Notes under the pieces: generated by a model
What the model was told of the DNA's origin: nothing
Databases searched by the model: none
The model's input: only the letters and a program-made list of their open reading frames with translations
Position numbers and translations under genes: made by a program
In this document: positions 16,170 through 24,268 of the stretch, piece by piece
How positions within the stretch are numbered: position 1 is the first letter of the stretch
How the letters are laid out: each line of letters starts with the position of its first letter
Assembly (NCBI GenBank): GCA_016789005.1
Contig: JAEURA010000187.1
Location: 1 to 60,301, forward strand
Direction: 5' to 3'
Source of the DNA: Anaerolineae bacterium
Lineage (GTDB): Bacteria; Chloroflexota; Anaerolineae; Aggregatilineales; Phototrophicaceae
DNA length: 60,301 nucleotides

Positions 16170-17161
16170 CAGTACTGTGCTTTGTGCGCCCGATAGTAGG
16201 CAACCGTCTGCGCCAGACCGTCGCGCAGCGTCGTCGTCGGCTGCCAGCCCACCACCTGACGAATCTTGCCGATGTCGGCGTAGAAGTCACCCGGTTCCTG
16301 GGCAGCGCGTTCCGGCGTGAACGGCGCAAACTCCCAGCGCCCGCTGCCCGCCACACCGATCAGCGCCTCGGCGAGCAGCCGAAAGCTGCATGGTTCGCCG
16401 GTCGCCACGTTGAAGATCTCCCCGAATGCCGCATCGCACAGCACGCTCATCAGCATCGCGTCGATGCAGTCGTTGACGTAGAGGAAGTCGCGCAGGATCG
16501 CGCCGTCGCCGAACACTTTGATCGTCTCATCATCAATCGCCTGGCGCACGAACCAGTTGACCACTCCGTAGCGGGGATGGCGCATCTGCGCCCGCGCGCC
16601 GTAGATGTTGGTCAGCCGCAGCAGCACCGACCGGACATGGTGCACCTGATGGTACATCAGGATGATCTTTTCCGCCGTCAGATTGGAGATGTCGAGCAGC
16701 ATTCTCGGCGTGGTCGGCATTTCTTCATCGACGGGCAGATGCGGAGCCGTGCCATATTCGCCGCGCGTGCCGGTGTAGACCACTCTGACGTTCGGGTTGT
16801 GATGGCGGCAGGCTTCCATGACCGTTGCCGTGCCGCGAATGTTGATCTCGATGTCCGGGTAGGGATCGGTCAGGCTGATGATGTGATCGACCTGTCCCGC
16901 CAGATGGAACAGGTAGTCCTGCCCCTGCACCAGGTAGCTCATCAGGTTGCCGTCGCGGATGTCTGAATAGGTCACCGTCACCTGGTCCTGCACCGGGGCG
17001 ATATTGAACAGGTTCGCGCCGTGTCCGGGCAGCATACAGTCCATGATCGTCACCCGCGCGCCCAGTTCAACCAGCCGGATCGCCAGATTGCTGCCCAGAA
17101 AACCGAGTCCGCCGGTGATCAGACAGTTCCTGCCTTTGAATGCCTGTGTCGTGAATCTCAT
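16166..17161 (-). CDS. NDP-sugar epimerase/dehydratase-like extended SDR
   Basis: A 331-residue extended SDR. The NAD motif GGLGFLG is at 17-23, the strand-4 segment FHLAGQVDHI near 85-94, and the substrate-binding C-terminal half has RLTNIYGARAQ and RDFLYVNDCI. By alignment in my head, the usual catalytic YxxxK is replaced by Leu156 and Asn160 (LDISNLTAEK), although the helix is otherwise kept. The enzyme may use another base or be a divergent subfamily. It is coupled to the aminotransferase upstream and the methyltransferase downstream, so it should act on the same nucleotide sugar. Confidence 0.85.
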   Translation of the reverse strand: MRFTTQAFKGRNCLITGGLGFLGSNLAIRLVELGARVTIMDCMLPGHGANLFNIAPVQDQVTVTYSDIRDGNLMSYLVQGQDYLFHLAGQVDHIISLTDPYPDIEINIRGTATVMEACRHHNPNVRVVYTGTRGEYGTAPHLPVDEEMPTTPRMLLDISNLTAEKIILMYHQVHHVRSVLLRLTNIYGARAQMRHPRYGVVNWFVRQAIDDETIKVFGDGAILRDFLYVNDCIDAMLMSVLCDAAFGEIFNVATGEPCSFRLLAEALIGVAGSGRWEFAPFTPERAAQEPGDFYADIGKIRQVVGWQPTTTLRDGLAQTVAYYRAHKAQYW

Positions 17162-18258
17162 GCGCGCATCGCCTCCGTGACCGTCTGCACATCCTCCGTC
17201 GTCAGCCCCAGGTGCAGCGGCAGCGACAGGATTTCCCGCGCGATCCGTTCCGTCACCGGCAGGCTGCCCTCATGGCAGCCCAGATCGCGATAGGCGGGTT
17301 GGAGATGCACCGGCACAGCGTAATGGATCAGCGTCCCCACGCCGCGAGCCTTCAGGCGCTCCATCAGCGCATCGCGTTCGGCGGAGCGGACTACGTACAG
17401 GTGAAAGACGTGATCGGCTCCATCGCGCACCGCCGGGGGGAGGACCGGCGTCCCGGTCAGCCGCGCCGTATAGGCTTCCGCCAGACTGCGCCGCCGGGCG
17501 TTATGCGGGTCCAGCAGCGGCAGCTTGACCCGCAGCAGCGCCGCCTGCATTTCATCCAGGCGGCTGTTGATGCCGCGTTCGGCATGTTCGTAGCGGCTGA
17601 CCTGTCCGTAGTTGCGCAGCCGCCGCAGCCGCTCGGCATAGCCGCTATCGCCGGTGATGACCATGCCGCCGTCGCCGACCGCCCCCAGGTTCTTGGTCGG
17701 GTAGAAGCTGAATGCCGCCAGATGTCCGAAAGTCCCGACGAGCGCGCCGTTCAGGCGCGCGCCGTGCGCCTGCGCGCAGTCCTCGATCAGCAGCAGGTGA
17801 CGCGCCTCGGCGATGTGCAGCAGGGCGGGCATATCGGCGGGCTGCCCGTAGAGATGCACCGGCAGGATCGCCCGGGTGCGCGGGGTGATCGCCGCTTCGA
17901 CCGCCGCCGGGTCGATGGTATAGGTCGATTCTTCGATGTCCACCAGCACCGGGGTCGCCCCTGCCCGCTCGATGGCGCACACCGTCGGCACTGCCGTATG
18001 AGCGACGGTGATCACCTCGTCTCCCCGCCCGATCCCGGCGGCGCGCAGCGCCAGCTCCAGGGCATCCGTGCCGTTCGCCACGCCGACGGCATGGGCGACT
18101 CCATGATAGGCGGCGAATTCGACTTCAAAGGCGCTGACCTCGCCGCCGAGGATGAACCATCCGCTGGTGAGGACGCGGCGGGCGGCTGCCTCCAGCGCCG
18201 GTTCCAGATCGGCGTGGGCGGCGCGCAGATCATTGAACGGGATGAGCAGATGGGTCAT
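17158..18258 (-). CDS. DegT/DnrJ/EryC1/StrS-family sugar aminotransferase
   Basis: A 366-residue PLP enzyme of fold type I. Substrate loop ANGTDALELAL (61-71), Asp160 in LIEDCAQAHGA that contacts the PLP ring, and Lys189 in FSFYPTKNLGAVGDGG for the Schiff base are all present. The family transfers an amino group to a 3- or 4-keto nucleotide sugar; the sequence resembles the 3-amino-3,6-dideoxyhexose makers (QdtB/FdtB/TylB group). It is the first gene of the six-gene minus-strand operon. It contains one of only two CCCGGG sites seen in the window (17871-17876). Confidence 0.92.
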   Translation of the reverse strand: MTHLLIPFNDLRAAHADLEPALEAAARRVLTSGWFILGGEVSAFEVEFAAYHGVAHAVGVANGTDALELALRAAGIGRGDEVITVAHTAVPTVCAIERAGATPVLVDIEESTYTIDPAAVEAAITPRTRAILPVHLYGQPADMPALLHIAEARHLLLIEDCAQAHGARLNGALVGTFGHLAAFSFYPTKNLGAVGDGGMVITGDSGYAERLRRLRNYGQVSRYEHAERGINSRLDEMQAALLRVKLPLLDPHNARRRSLAEAYTARLTGTPVLPPAVRDGADHVFHLYVVRSAERDALMERLKARGVGTLIHYAVPVHLQPAYRDLGCHEGSLPVTERIAREILSLPLHLGLTTEDVQTVTEAMRA

Positions 18259-18293
18259 CGTGCTCCGGGTTCCAGCGCGAACGATATGCCATC

Positions 18294-18308
18294 ATTATAG
18301 GGGATAAT
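18294..18308. promoter_or_regulatory. Divergent -10 boxes between glycan operon and R-M genes
   Basis: The 71-base divergent gap holds TATAAT on the minus strand (18294-18299) and GATAAT on the plus strand (18303-18308), only 3 bases apart. Neither has a good -35. If both are used the two transcription units would compete for polymerase. Confidence 0.4.
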
Positions 18309-18329
18309 ATACGAGGGCATCTTGAGGAC

Positions 18330-19790
18330 ATGTGCAGTACACTGATTATTGAAATGAAGACACAGCAGCAAGGAAACGAGTTGACACTGGACGCGCTCGA
18401 AATCATCCATACGGCGAACGCTGCTCTTGAAGCGCGTTATGCCGATAGGCTCAAGCCCAATGCACGGCTCAGCCGACAGATGGTCAGCTTTCAGGCAAAC
18501 AAGACCAGACCGGGCTACCGCTGGTTCAAATATAAGGAAGGTTTCTCCGAGGCGCTGGTCCATTTCCTGCTGGATTATCTGCGTCTTGAGCATGGGCAGA
18601 TGCTCGATCCGTTCTCCGGAACAGGTACGACGCTCTTTGCCGCCAGCGGGCGCGGCATCGACGCAACCGGCGTTGAGCTGCTGCCTGTCGGAGTCGAGAT
18701 CATCGAAGTTCGCAAGCTGACCCAAGGCGCATGTGCTGACGAACTGCTGGCGACAGTCCGGCGGTGGCGAGATGAGCGCCCCTGGCAGCGCCTCCGAACG
18801 TCTGCCGCCTTTCCCCATTTGCGAATCACCAGCGGCGCTTTTCCCGACGAGACACAGGCGCAACTGGAGCGGTTCATCGACGCTGCAAATACTGAACCCG
18901 CAGATTCAGCGCGGCTGCTTCGCTTTGCCGCCATGTGCGTCCTTGAAGAGATCAGCTATACGAGGAAAGATGGGCAGTACCTCCGCTGGGATTACCGCTC
19001 TGGACGACGGCAGGGAAGCCGCCCCTTCGACAAAGGGGTTATCTATGCTTTTGACGAAGCCATCGACCGCAAACTTGCCGAAATTGCCGAAGATCTTCAG
19101 CCCTCAGGTTTTCTACCCGGCTTTTTTGAGCCGACCGCTTCCAGGGGCAGTATCGAAATCCTGCGCGGTTCGTGCCTGAACATCCTGCCTTCGCTGCCGG
19201 CGGAGTCCTTTGACGGCTTGATCACGTCCCCGCCCTATGCCAACCGCTACGATTACACCCGGACCTACGCGCTGGAACTCGCCATGCTGGGGGTCAGCGA
19301 GGCAGAAATTCGCGAACTTCGTCAGGCGATGGTCTCCTGCACGGTCGAGAATCGTGACAAGACCTGGCTGAATTCCAGGTTCACTGAAGAACTCTACGGA
19401 AAGGCAGTGCGGGCTTTCGACTCGCAGCAAGAACTGCAGGCTGTCCTGCACTATCTGGAGCATCAGAAGCAGGCGAAACTGCTGAATAACCCCGGCATTC
19501 CGCGCATGGTGCGCAATTACTTCTTCGAGATGGCGCTGATTATCTTCGAATGCGCACTCCTTTTGAGACCTGACGCGCCGTTCGTGATGGTGAACGACAA
19601 TGTGCGCTATGGCGGCGCAGTGATCCCGGTTGATCTCATCCTGTCCGACTTCGCCGAAAGCGCCGGGTTCGACGTGGAGGTCATCTGGACCCTTCCGACA
19701 GGCAAGGGAAACAGCAGCCAGCAGATGGGCGCGCACGGGCGCGAGGAACTGCGCAAGTGCATCTACCTCTGGCGCCGCAGGAGATCATGA
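18330..19790 (+). CDS. Type II DNA methyltransferase (m4C or m6A), R-M partner
   Basis: A 486-residue DNA amino-methyltransferase. SAM motif I is LDPFSGTGTT (92-101), and the catalytic motif IV TSPPY is at 299-303. TSPPY is common in N4-cytosine enzymes. Motif I precedes motif IV with about 200 residues between them, an unusual spacing. ATG 18330 is the longest start; ATG 18354 is possible. The stop overlaps the start of the nuclease gene. Coupling to an XcyI-like nuclease suggests protection of CCCGGG. The gene seems richer in A/T at third positions than its neighbours, a hint of transfer. Confidence 0.85.
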   Translation: MCSTLIIEMKTQQQGNELTLDALEIIHTANAALEARYADRLKPNARLSRQMVSFQANKTRPGYRWFKYKEGFSEALVHFLLDYLRLEHGQMLDPFSGTGTTLFAASGRGIDATGVELLPVGVEIIEVRKLTQGACADELLATVRRWRDERPWQRLRTSAAFPHLRITSGAFPDETQAQLERFIDAANTEPADSARLLRFAAMCVLEEISYTRKDGQYLRWDYRSGRRQGSRPFDKGVIYAFDEAIDRKLAEIAEDLQPSGFLPGFFEPTASRGSIEILRGSCLNILPSLPAESFDGLITSPPYANRYDYTRTYALELAMLGVSEAEIRELRQAMVSCTVENRDKTWLNSRFTEELYGKAVRAFDSQQELQAVLHYLEHQKQAKLLNNPGIPRMVRNYFFEMALIIFECALLLRPDAPFVMVNDNVRYGGAVIPVDLILSDFAESAGFDVEVIWTLPTGKGNSSQQMGAHGREELRKCIYLWRRRRS

Positions 19791-20728
19791 TGGCGAGGAA
19801 GCCGAACCGGAATCAGATCGAAGCCTGGACGCTCGATCAGCTCGCCAAGAGCGCCTTCTTTCATCGCAAGCTGCATGACTGGAAGCTCATCGAGGTCGCC
19901 GAGCAGGTCAACGCGGTTCGCGGGGAAGCGCTGGTGTGGGAAGATCTGAATATCTCTGAAACCGCCTGGGCGAAGGTCATTCATCGCGGAATCAAGCCGG
20001 TGACTGTATTCGCTCATCCTCAAGTATTGCAGTCGATCCCTGGGTCCGTCGGATACTATCGCATGTTGGCGATGGTCTCCCAGAAATCGATGAAACGAAT
20101 CGGGCAGAATATCGATGATTACGAAGGCGGCAAGCCGCTCGATGATCAGGAGATGGCGTTAGGACTAGCTCGGCATCTCAATCGCATCATCAGCGCGCTG
20201 GTCGAAAGCGATGCAGTGATCGACGCCGGAGAATTCGATCTTTGGCGCGGGATGGCAGCCGGAGCGCAGGCTCAAGGGTCGTGGCAGAACAACAAAGGCG
20301 CTTCGGCGGAAATCGCCATCCGCGAACTGATACTCCGGCGCCTATATGAACAGGACAGCATTGCCTCGGAACGACCTCCGACCAGTCGTATCAATCTCAA
20401 GGATGGTCGCACGTTAGTCTTTTCTGACGAGCCGGATGTTGCCGTTTACGACGGCGACCTGATCCATATTGCTGTCGAAGTCAAAGGCGGAATCGATCCT
20501 GCTGGCGTCCTGGAGCGGATCGGCGCAGCGCTCAAAAGTCTGCGGCGGGCAAGACAGGCGAATTCGAGCGCGATCACCGTTCTGATCGTTCAAGATGTGT
20601 CGATGACCGAACGGGCAAAAGAAGATCTGCTCATCAACGCTGAAGTCATCACCGATTTGTTCACGGTGCAAGAAATCCTGGAGATACAGGCAGACCGTGA
20701 GCGCTTTTTCACTCGACTGGCGATCTAG
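19790..20728 (+). CDS. Type II restriction endonuclease, XcyI-like
   Basis: A 312-residue protein recalled as like the XcyI family (CCCGGG cutters such as XcyI, Cfr9I and XmaI), with typical stretches VFAHPQVLQ and GYYRMLAMVSQKSM. A PD-(D/E)xK site is visible: Pro215-Asp216, then Glu230-Val-Lys232 in VEVKGG. ATG 19790 shares its A with the methyltransferase stop (TGATG) and has GGAG 6 bases before it; ATG 19787 is too close. Near absence of CCCGGG in the window supports the proposed site. Family assignment is from memory of conserved blocks and needs a profile search. Confidence 0.7.
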   Translation: MARKPNRNQIEAWTLDQLAKSAFFHRKLHDWKLIEVAEQVNAVRGEALVWEDLNISETAWAKVIHRGIKPVTVFAHPQVLQSIPGSVGYYRMLAMVSQKSMKRIGQNIDDYEGGKPLDDQEMALGLARHLNRIISALVESDAVIDAGEFDLWRGMAAGAQAQGSWQNNKGASAEIAIRELILRRLYEQDSIASERPPTSRINLKDGRTLVFSDEPDVAVYDGDLIHIAVEVKGGIDPAGVLERIGAALKSLRRARQANSSAITVLIVQDVSMTERAKEDLLINAEVITDLFTVQEILEIQADRERFFTRLAI

Positions 20729-20757
20729 CCTGGAAGATACAAGGACTGCGAACATCC

Positions 20758-21564
20758 ATGACCGGAAAACTGCATGACCGAACGGCGCTGATCACCGGCG
20801 GCGGATCGGGGATCGGGCGGGCGACGGCGCTGCGCTTCGCCCGTGAAGGGGCGCGCGTCATGATCGCCGCCCGCGATCTCGCCAGAGCTGAAGCCGTCGT
20901 GGGCGAGATCGCTGCGCAGGGCGGAACCGCTGCCGCCGTCGGCTGCGACGTGCGTGACCGCGCCGCCTGTGACCGCGCGGTGCAGGCGGCGGTCGAAACC
21001 TTCGGCGCGGTGGACATCCTCTTCAACAACGCCGGCATCGTCCCCTACGGCACACTGCTGGAGACCGCCGATGAGGTCTGGCTCGACGTGTTCGCCACCA
21101 ACGTGCACGGCGTCTTCTACATGAGCCGCGCCGTCCTGCCGGGGATGATCGCCCGCCGGCGCGGTGTGATCGTCAACAACAGCTCGGATTGGGGGGTGGT
21201 CGGCGGGCAGCGCGCCAGTGCCTACGCCGCCACCAAGGGCGCGGTCTCGCTCATGACCAAAAGCATGGCGCTCGACTTCGCCCGCGACGGCATCCGCGTC
21301 AACGCCGTCTGCCCCGGCGACACGCTGGTGGACCGCTGGCGGCGCAACTGGACGGCTGCCGGCCAGCCCGCCGACGCCTTCGACGCCCATCTGCAGGACC
21401 TGGGCGAAGGCTTCCCGATGGGGCGCATCGCCGATCCCGACGAGATCGCGCGGGCGGTGCTGTTTCTGGCGTCCGACGACAGCAGCTACATGACCGGGCA
21501 TCTGCTGCTGGTGGACGGCGGCAACACCGCGGGCGGAGCGGCGACGCACTACGACAGAGCTTGA
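20758..21564 (+). CDS. Short-chain dehydrogenase/reductase
   Basis: A 268-residue classical SDR with the NAD(P) motif TGGGSGIG (14-21), NNAG near 91, the catalytic Ser in NNSSDWG and YAATK near 160. The C-terminus (LVDGGNTAGG) is typical of the FabG-like glucose dehydrogenase group. The Arg-rich cofactor region (AARDLARAE) points to NADP. It lies 29 bases after the nuclease gene but has no evident link to the restriction system. The substrate is unknown. Confidence 0.88.
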   Translation: MTGKLHDRTALITGGGSGIGRATALRFAREGARVMIAARDLARAEAVVGEIAAQGGTAAAVGCDVRDRAACDRAVQAAVETFGAVDILFNNAGIVPYGTLLETADEVWLDVFATNVHGVFYMSRAVLPGMIARRRGVIVNNSSDWGVVGGQRASAYAATKGAVSLMTKSMALDFARDGIRVNAVCPGDTLVDRWRRNWTAAGQPADAFDAHLQDLGEGFPMGRIADPDEIARAVLFLASDDSSYMTGHLLLVDGGNTAGGAATHYDRA

Positions 21565-21653
21565 GGTTTCGCGGCGGTCCCTGGTCCTTCGCCTTCTGGC
21601 TGTGACTCGACGCCAAAGCTATACTTCATCCGTTGGATTTTCAGCCAGGAATC

Positions 21654-23057
21654 ATGGGCAGGGGTATGGTGACGCGCGGCGTGCCGCTAAGCAGACGACT
21701 CTCGGCGATTTTTCCCCCGGCGCTGATGATCTTCATCGCCTGCGCCATGCTGCTGCCCTACACCGACCGGGTGATGTACTGTGACGAGGCAAACACCCTG
21801 TATCAGTACGCCAGCAGCCCCGTCCGCGCCCTCTTTTCCTATGCCACCCCCAACAACCACCTGCTGCACAGCCTCCAGGTCTGGGCGATGACAACGCTGG
21901 CGGGAACATCTGGCGCTGTGGTGCGCTTTCCCGCCTTCGCCGCCGCGCTCGCCGCCCTGGCGCTCGCCTACCGCACGAGCGCCCGGCTGGTCACCGGCGA
22001 TGCCCTCGGCAGGCGGAACGCCGGCATGCTGTCGATGGCGTTTCTGCTGACGGCGTTTGGATTTGCCGATTACGCGATCAACGCGCGCGGGTACACGCTG
22101 TCCATCGCCCTGACTCTGGCGCTGATCGATCTGGTTTTCGCCACGCCGCCGGGACGTTTCTACCGCCGGCGTCATCAGTACAGCCTCATCCTCGTCTCCG
22201 CCGCGCTCATCCTGACGCTGCCCTCGATGATCCTGGCGTCCGGCGCGGTCGGGCTGTGGGCGCTGATCCAACAGCGTCGAGACCGGCGCTGGCGCAGGAT
22301 CGCGGCGGCGCTCATCGTTGGGGGACTCATCGGCGCGCTCCCCTACCTGCCATCGGTGTTCGCGGGTCTGATGAGCGCCCACCTGGGCATGTTCGGCGAA
22401 TTCGATCTGATCTATCTGCTGGAGGGCTGGATGCAGATGGTCTTCAGCACCGGAAACACCCCCGTGCTGGGCGCGCTCTTCGCCGCCGCCACGCTGTATG
22501 GGGGTGTCCTATCCGCCCGCAGCCCCAAGCCAACGGCGCTGCCGGCGGCGCTGCTGCTGGGGATCGCCAGCGCGGCGGTCCTGGGGCAGTTCGTCCTGAC
22601 GGGACACGCCCTGTTCGCGCGGAACTATCTCTACCTCATCGCTCCTCTTGCCCTGCTGGCGGGCGCGGGCGGCGCTCGGCTGCTGCGCGGCTTCTCGCCG
22701 GCTGCCGTGCTGCTTCTGACGGCGGCGGGCGCATTCTCGCTGCCCGCCCTGGATGGCGTCTACATGGAGAAGGCGATCATAGGGCAGATCGACCAGCACG
22801 TTGGTGATACCGACTGGCTCATCGTCGGTCCCTGCCTGAACGCGCCGGCACTGCACCACCTGACCCAGACGGGGCGCGCCGACCTGCTGTTCGAGCGCCC
22901 AGGCATCTCCCGTGTGATCGTCGTCACCCGCGAAGGGAGTATCGAGGATAATCTGGCTTATTTCGACGCCGCTGACCGGGTGCGCGCCTGCCAGCCGTTT
23001 TCGGACATTGCCTGGGCGTCGGTGAACGCCTTCGTGTGTCAGCCCGCCACATCATGA
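21654..23057 (+). CDS. Polytopic membrane glycosyltransferase (GT-C, PMT/ArnT-like)
   Basis: A 467-residue integral membrane protein with about ten helices. The first outer loop has CDEANTLYQY, the Asp-Glu pair typical of GT39/GT83-type enzymes that use polyprenyl-phosphate sugars, and the next loop has NNHLLHS. A soluble C-terminal region (DTDWLIVGPCLN) faces outward. ATG 21654 follows AGGA; TTG 21633 or ATG 21666 are possible. It opens a three-gene operon of similar membrane proteins linked by ATGA overlaps. A TATACT box lies upstream at about 21620. Confidence 0.8.
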   Translation: MGRGMVTRGVPLSRRLSAIFPPALMIFIACAMLLPYTDRVMYCDEANTLYQYASSPVRALFSYATPNNHLLHSLQVWAMTTLAGTSGAVVRFPAFAAALAALALAYRTSARLVTGDALGRRNAGMLSMAFLLTAFGFADYAINARGYTLSIALTLALIDLVFATPPGRFYRRRHQYSLILVSAALILTLPSMILASGAVGLWALIQQRRDRRWRRIAAALIVGGLIGALPYLPSVFAGLMSAHLGMFGEFDLIYLLEGWMQMVFSTGNTPVLGALFAAATLYGGVLSARSPKPTALPAALLLGIASAAVLGQFVLTGHALFARNYLYLIAPLALLAGAGGARLLRGFSPAAVLLLTAAGAFSLPALDGVYMEKAIIGQIDQHVGDTDWLIVGPCLNAPALHHLTQTGRADLLFERPGISRVIVVTREGSIEDNLAYFDAADRVRACQPFSDIAWASVNAFVCQPATS

Positions 23058-24268
23058 GCGCCATCCCTGCGCCGATCCGCCGCTTTCTGAAATGGGCGAT
23101 CATCGCTTTCGGCTGGGTCGCCTTTCTCCTGGCAGCGCGGGCGGCAGGGCTGTCTGCGCAGTGGGGGCGAGTCGATTTCGAGGTCTATTTTCAGGCGGCG
23201 CGCCAGTTCGCAGCGGGGATATCGCCATACCAGGGCACGACAGGGCTGTTCTACCTGTATCCCCCGCTATTGGCGCAGATCCTCGCTCCTTTTGCGGCGC
23301 TCGACCCCATCGCCGCCTGGCAGGCGTGGTTTGCCGTGAACGCGGCGGCGCTGATCGTCACCCTCGCGCTGTTCAGCCGCTGGGGACCCGCCAGCAACCA
23401 GGCGCTCCTTTGGCTGTCGCCGCTGCTCTTCGAGCCGATCCTCGATTCGCTGTACATCGGGCAGATCACGATCCTGCTGCTGCTGCTGCTCACGGCTGCC
23501 TACGTGGCGCGGAGTCATGATCAGCGGCTTCTGACCGGGGCGCTGCTGGCGTCTGCCGCCTGGCTGAAAGTGTGGCCCGCCTTCATGCTCCTCTACTTCC
23601 TGTGGCGGCGCGACTGGCGAGTCGTGTGGGGCGGCGTCACCGCCGGAGTTCTGCTGGCGCTGGCGCAGATCGCCGCGTCGGGCGTCGGTCCCTTCCTCGA
23701 CTCTTTCGGCGTCGTCTTCAGCCTCGCCGAAGCGGGACAGGCGACGCGCGCCTCGACCAGCATCTCGATCCTGGGCTTCGCCTCGCAGTGGTTCCAGCAG
23801 AATCTTCGCGTGACCGCTGTCGTCGTCAGCCCTCTCCTGTACACCCTCACCCGCCTCGGACTTTCGCTGGGCGTTGTCGCCATCCTGGGGCGAATGACGT
23901 TTTCACGGGCGAGCCTGACAGATTCGTTCGATCAGCGGCGGTTCAGGCTGGAATACAGTCTGACGCTCCTGACCGCCCTGCTGCTCAGCCCGACTCTGTG
24001 GGCGTCCGGGATGCCGCCGATGCTGCTGTGCTTCTGGCTGATCTGGAGTCTCGCCAGGCGGCAGATTCGCCTCATCCTGGCGCTCGCCTTCATCCTGATC
24101 TCCGTTCACGGCTGGTTCATGATCGGCTATGAGGGTGAGCCGGCGCTGTCTGCGCCGGTACTCTCCTTCGGCTTTGGAGCCGTCGCAGTTCTGTGGGGCG
24201 TCCACCTGTTCGCCAGCCGGTCGCTCGCAACTTCGGCGGCGGCAGATAGAGCGAGCGTTCGCCCATGA
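23054..24268 (+). CDS. GT87-type mannosyltransferase-like membrane protein (DUF2029)
   Basis: A 404-residue protein with about nine membrane helices. The first loop carries the GT87/DUF2029 signature: VDFEVYFQAARQFAAG, SPY, then FYLYPPLLAQ. Asp in VDFEVY is the expected catalytic acid. A later LKVWPAFMLLYFLWRR segment is typical. Such enzymes move sugars from polyprenyl-phosphate donors to lipids or glycans outside the membrane, as PimE does. ATG 23054 overlaps the preceding stop by 4 bases; the frame from 23036 lies inside the previous gene. Confidence 0.85.
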   Translation: MSAIPAPIRRFLKWAIIAFGWVAFLLAARAAGLSAQWGRVDFEVYFQAARQFAAGISPYQGTTGLFYLYPPLLAQILAPFAALDPIAAWQAWFAVNAAALIVTLALFSRWGPASNQALLWLSPLLFEPILDSLYIGQITILLLLLLTAAYVARSHDQRLLTGALLASAAWLKVWPAFMLLYFLWRRDWRVVWGGVTAGVLLALAQIAASGVGPFLDSFGVVFSLAEAGQATRASTSISILGFASQWFQQNLRVTAVVVSPLLYTLTRLGLSLGVVAILGRMTFSRASLTDSFDQRRFRLEYSLTLLTALLLSPTLWASGMPPMLLCFWLIWSLARRQIRLILALAFILISVHGWFMIGYEGEPALSAPVLSFGFGAVAVLWGVHLFASRSLATSAAADRASVRP

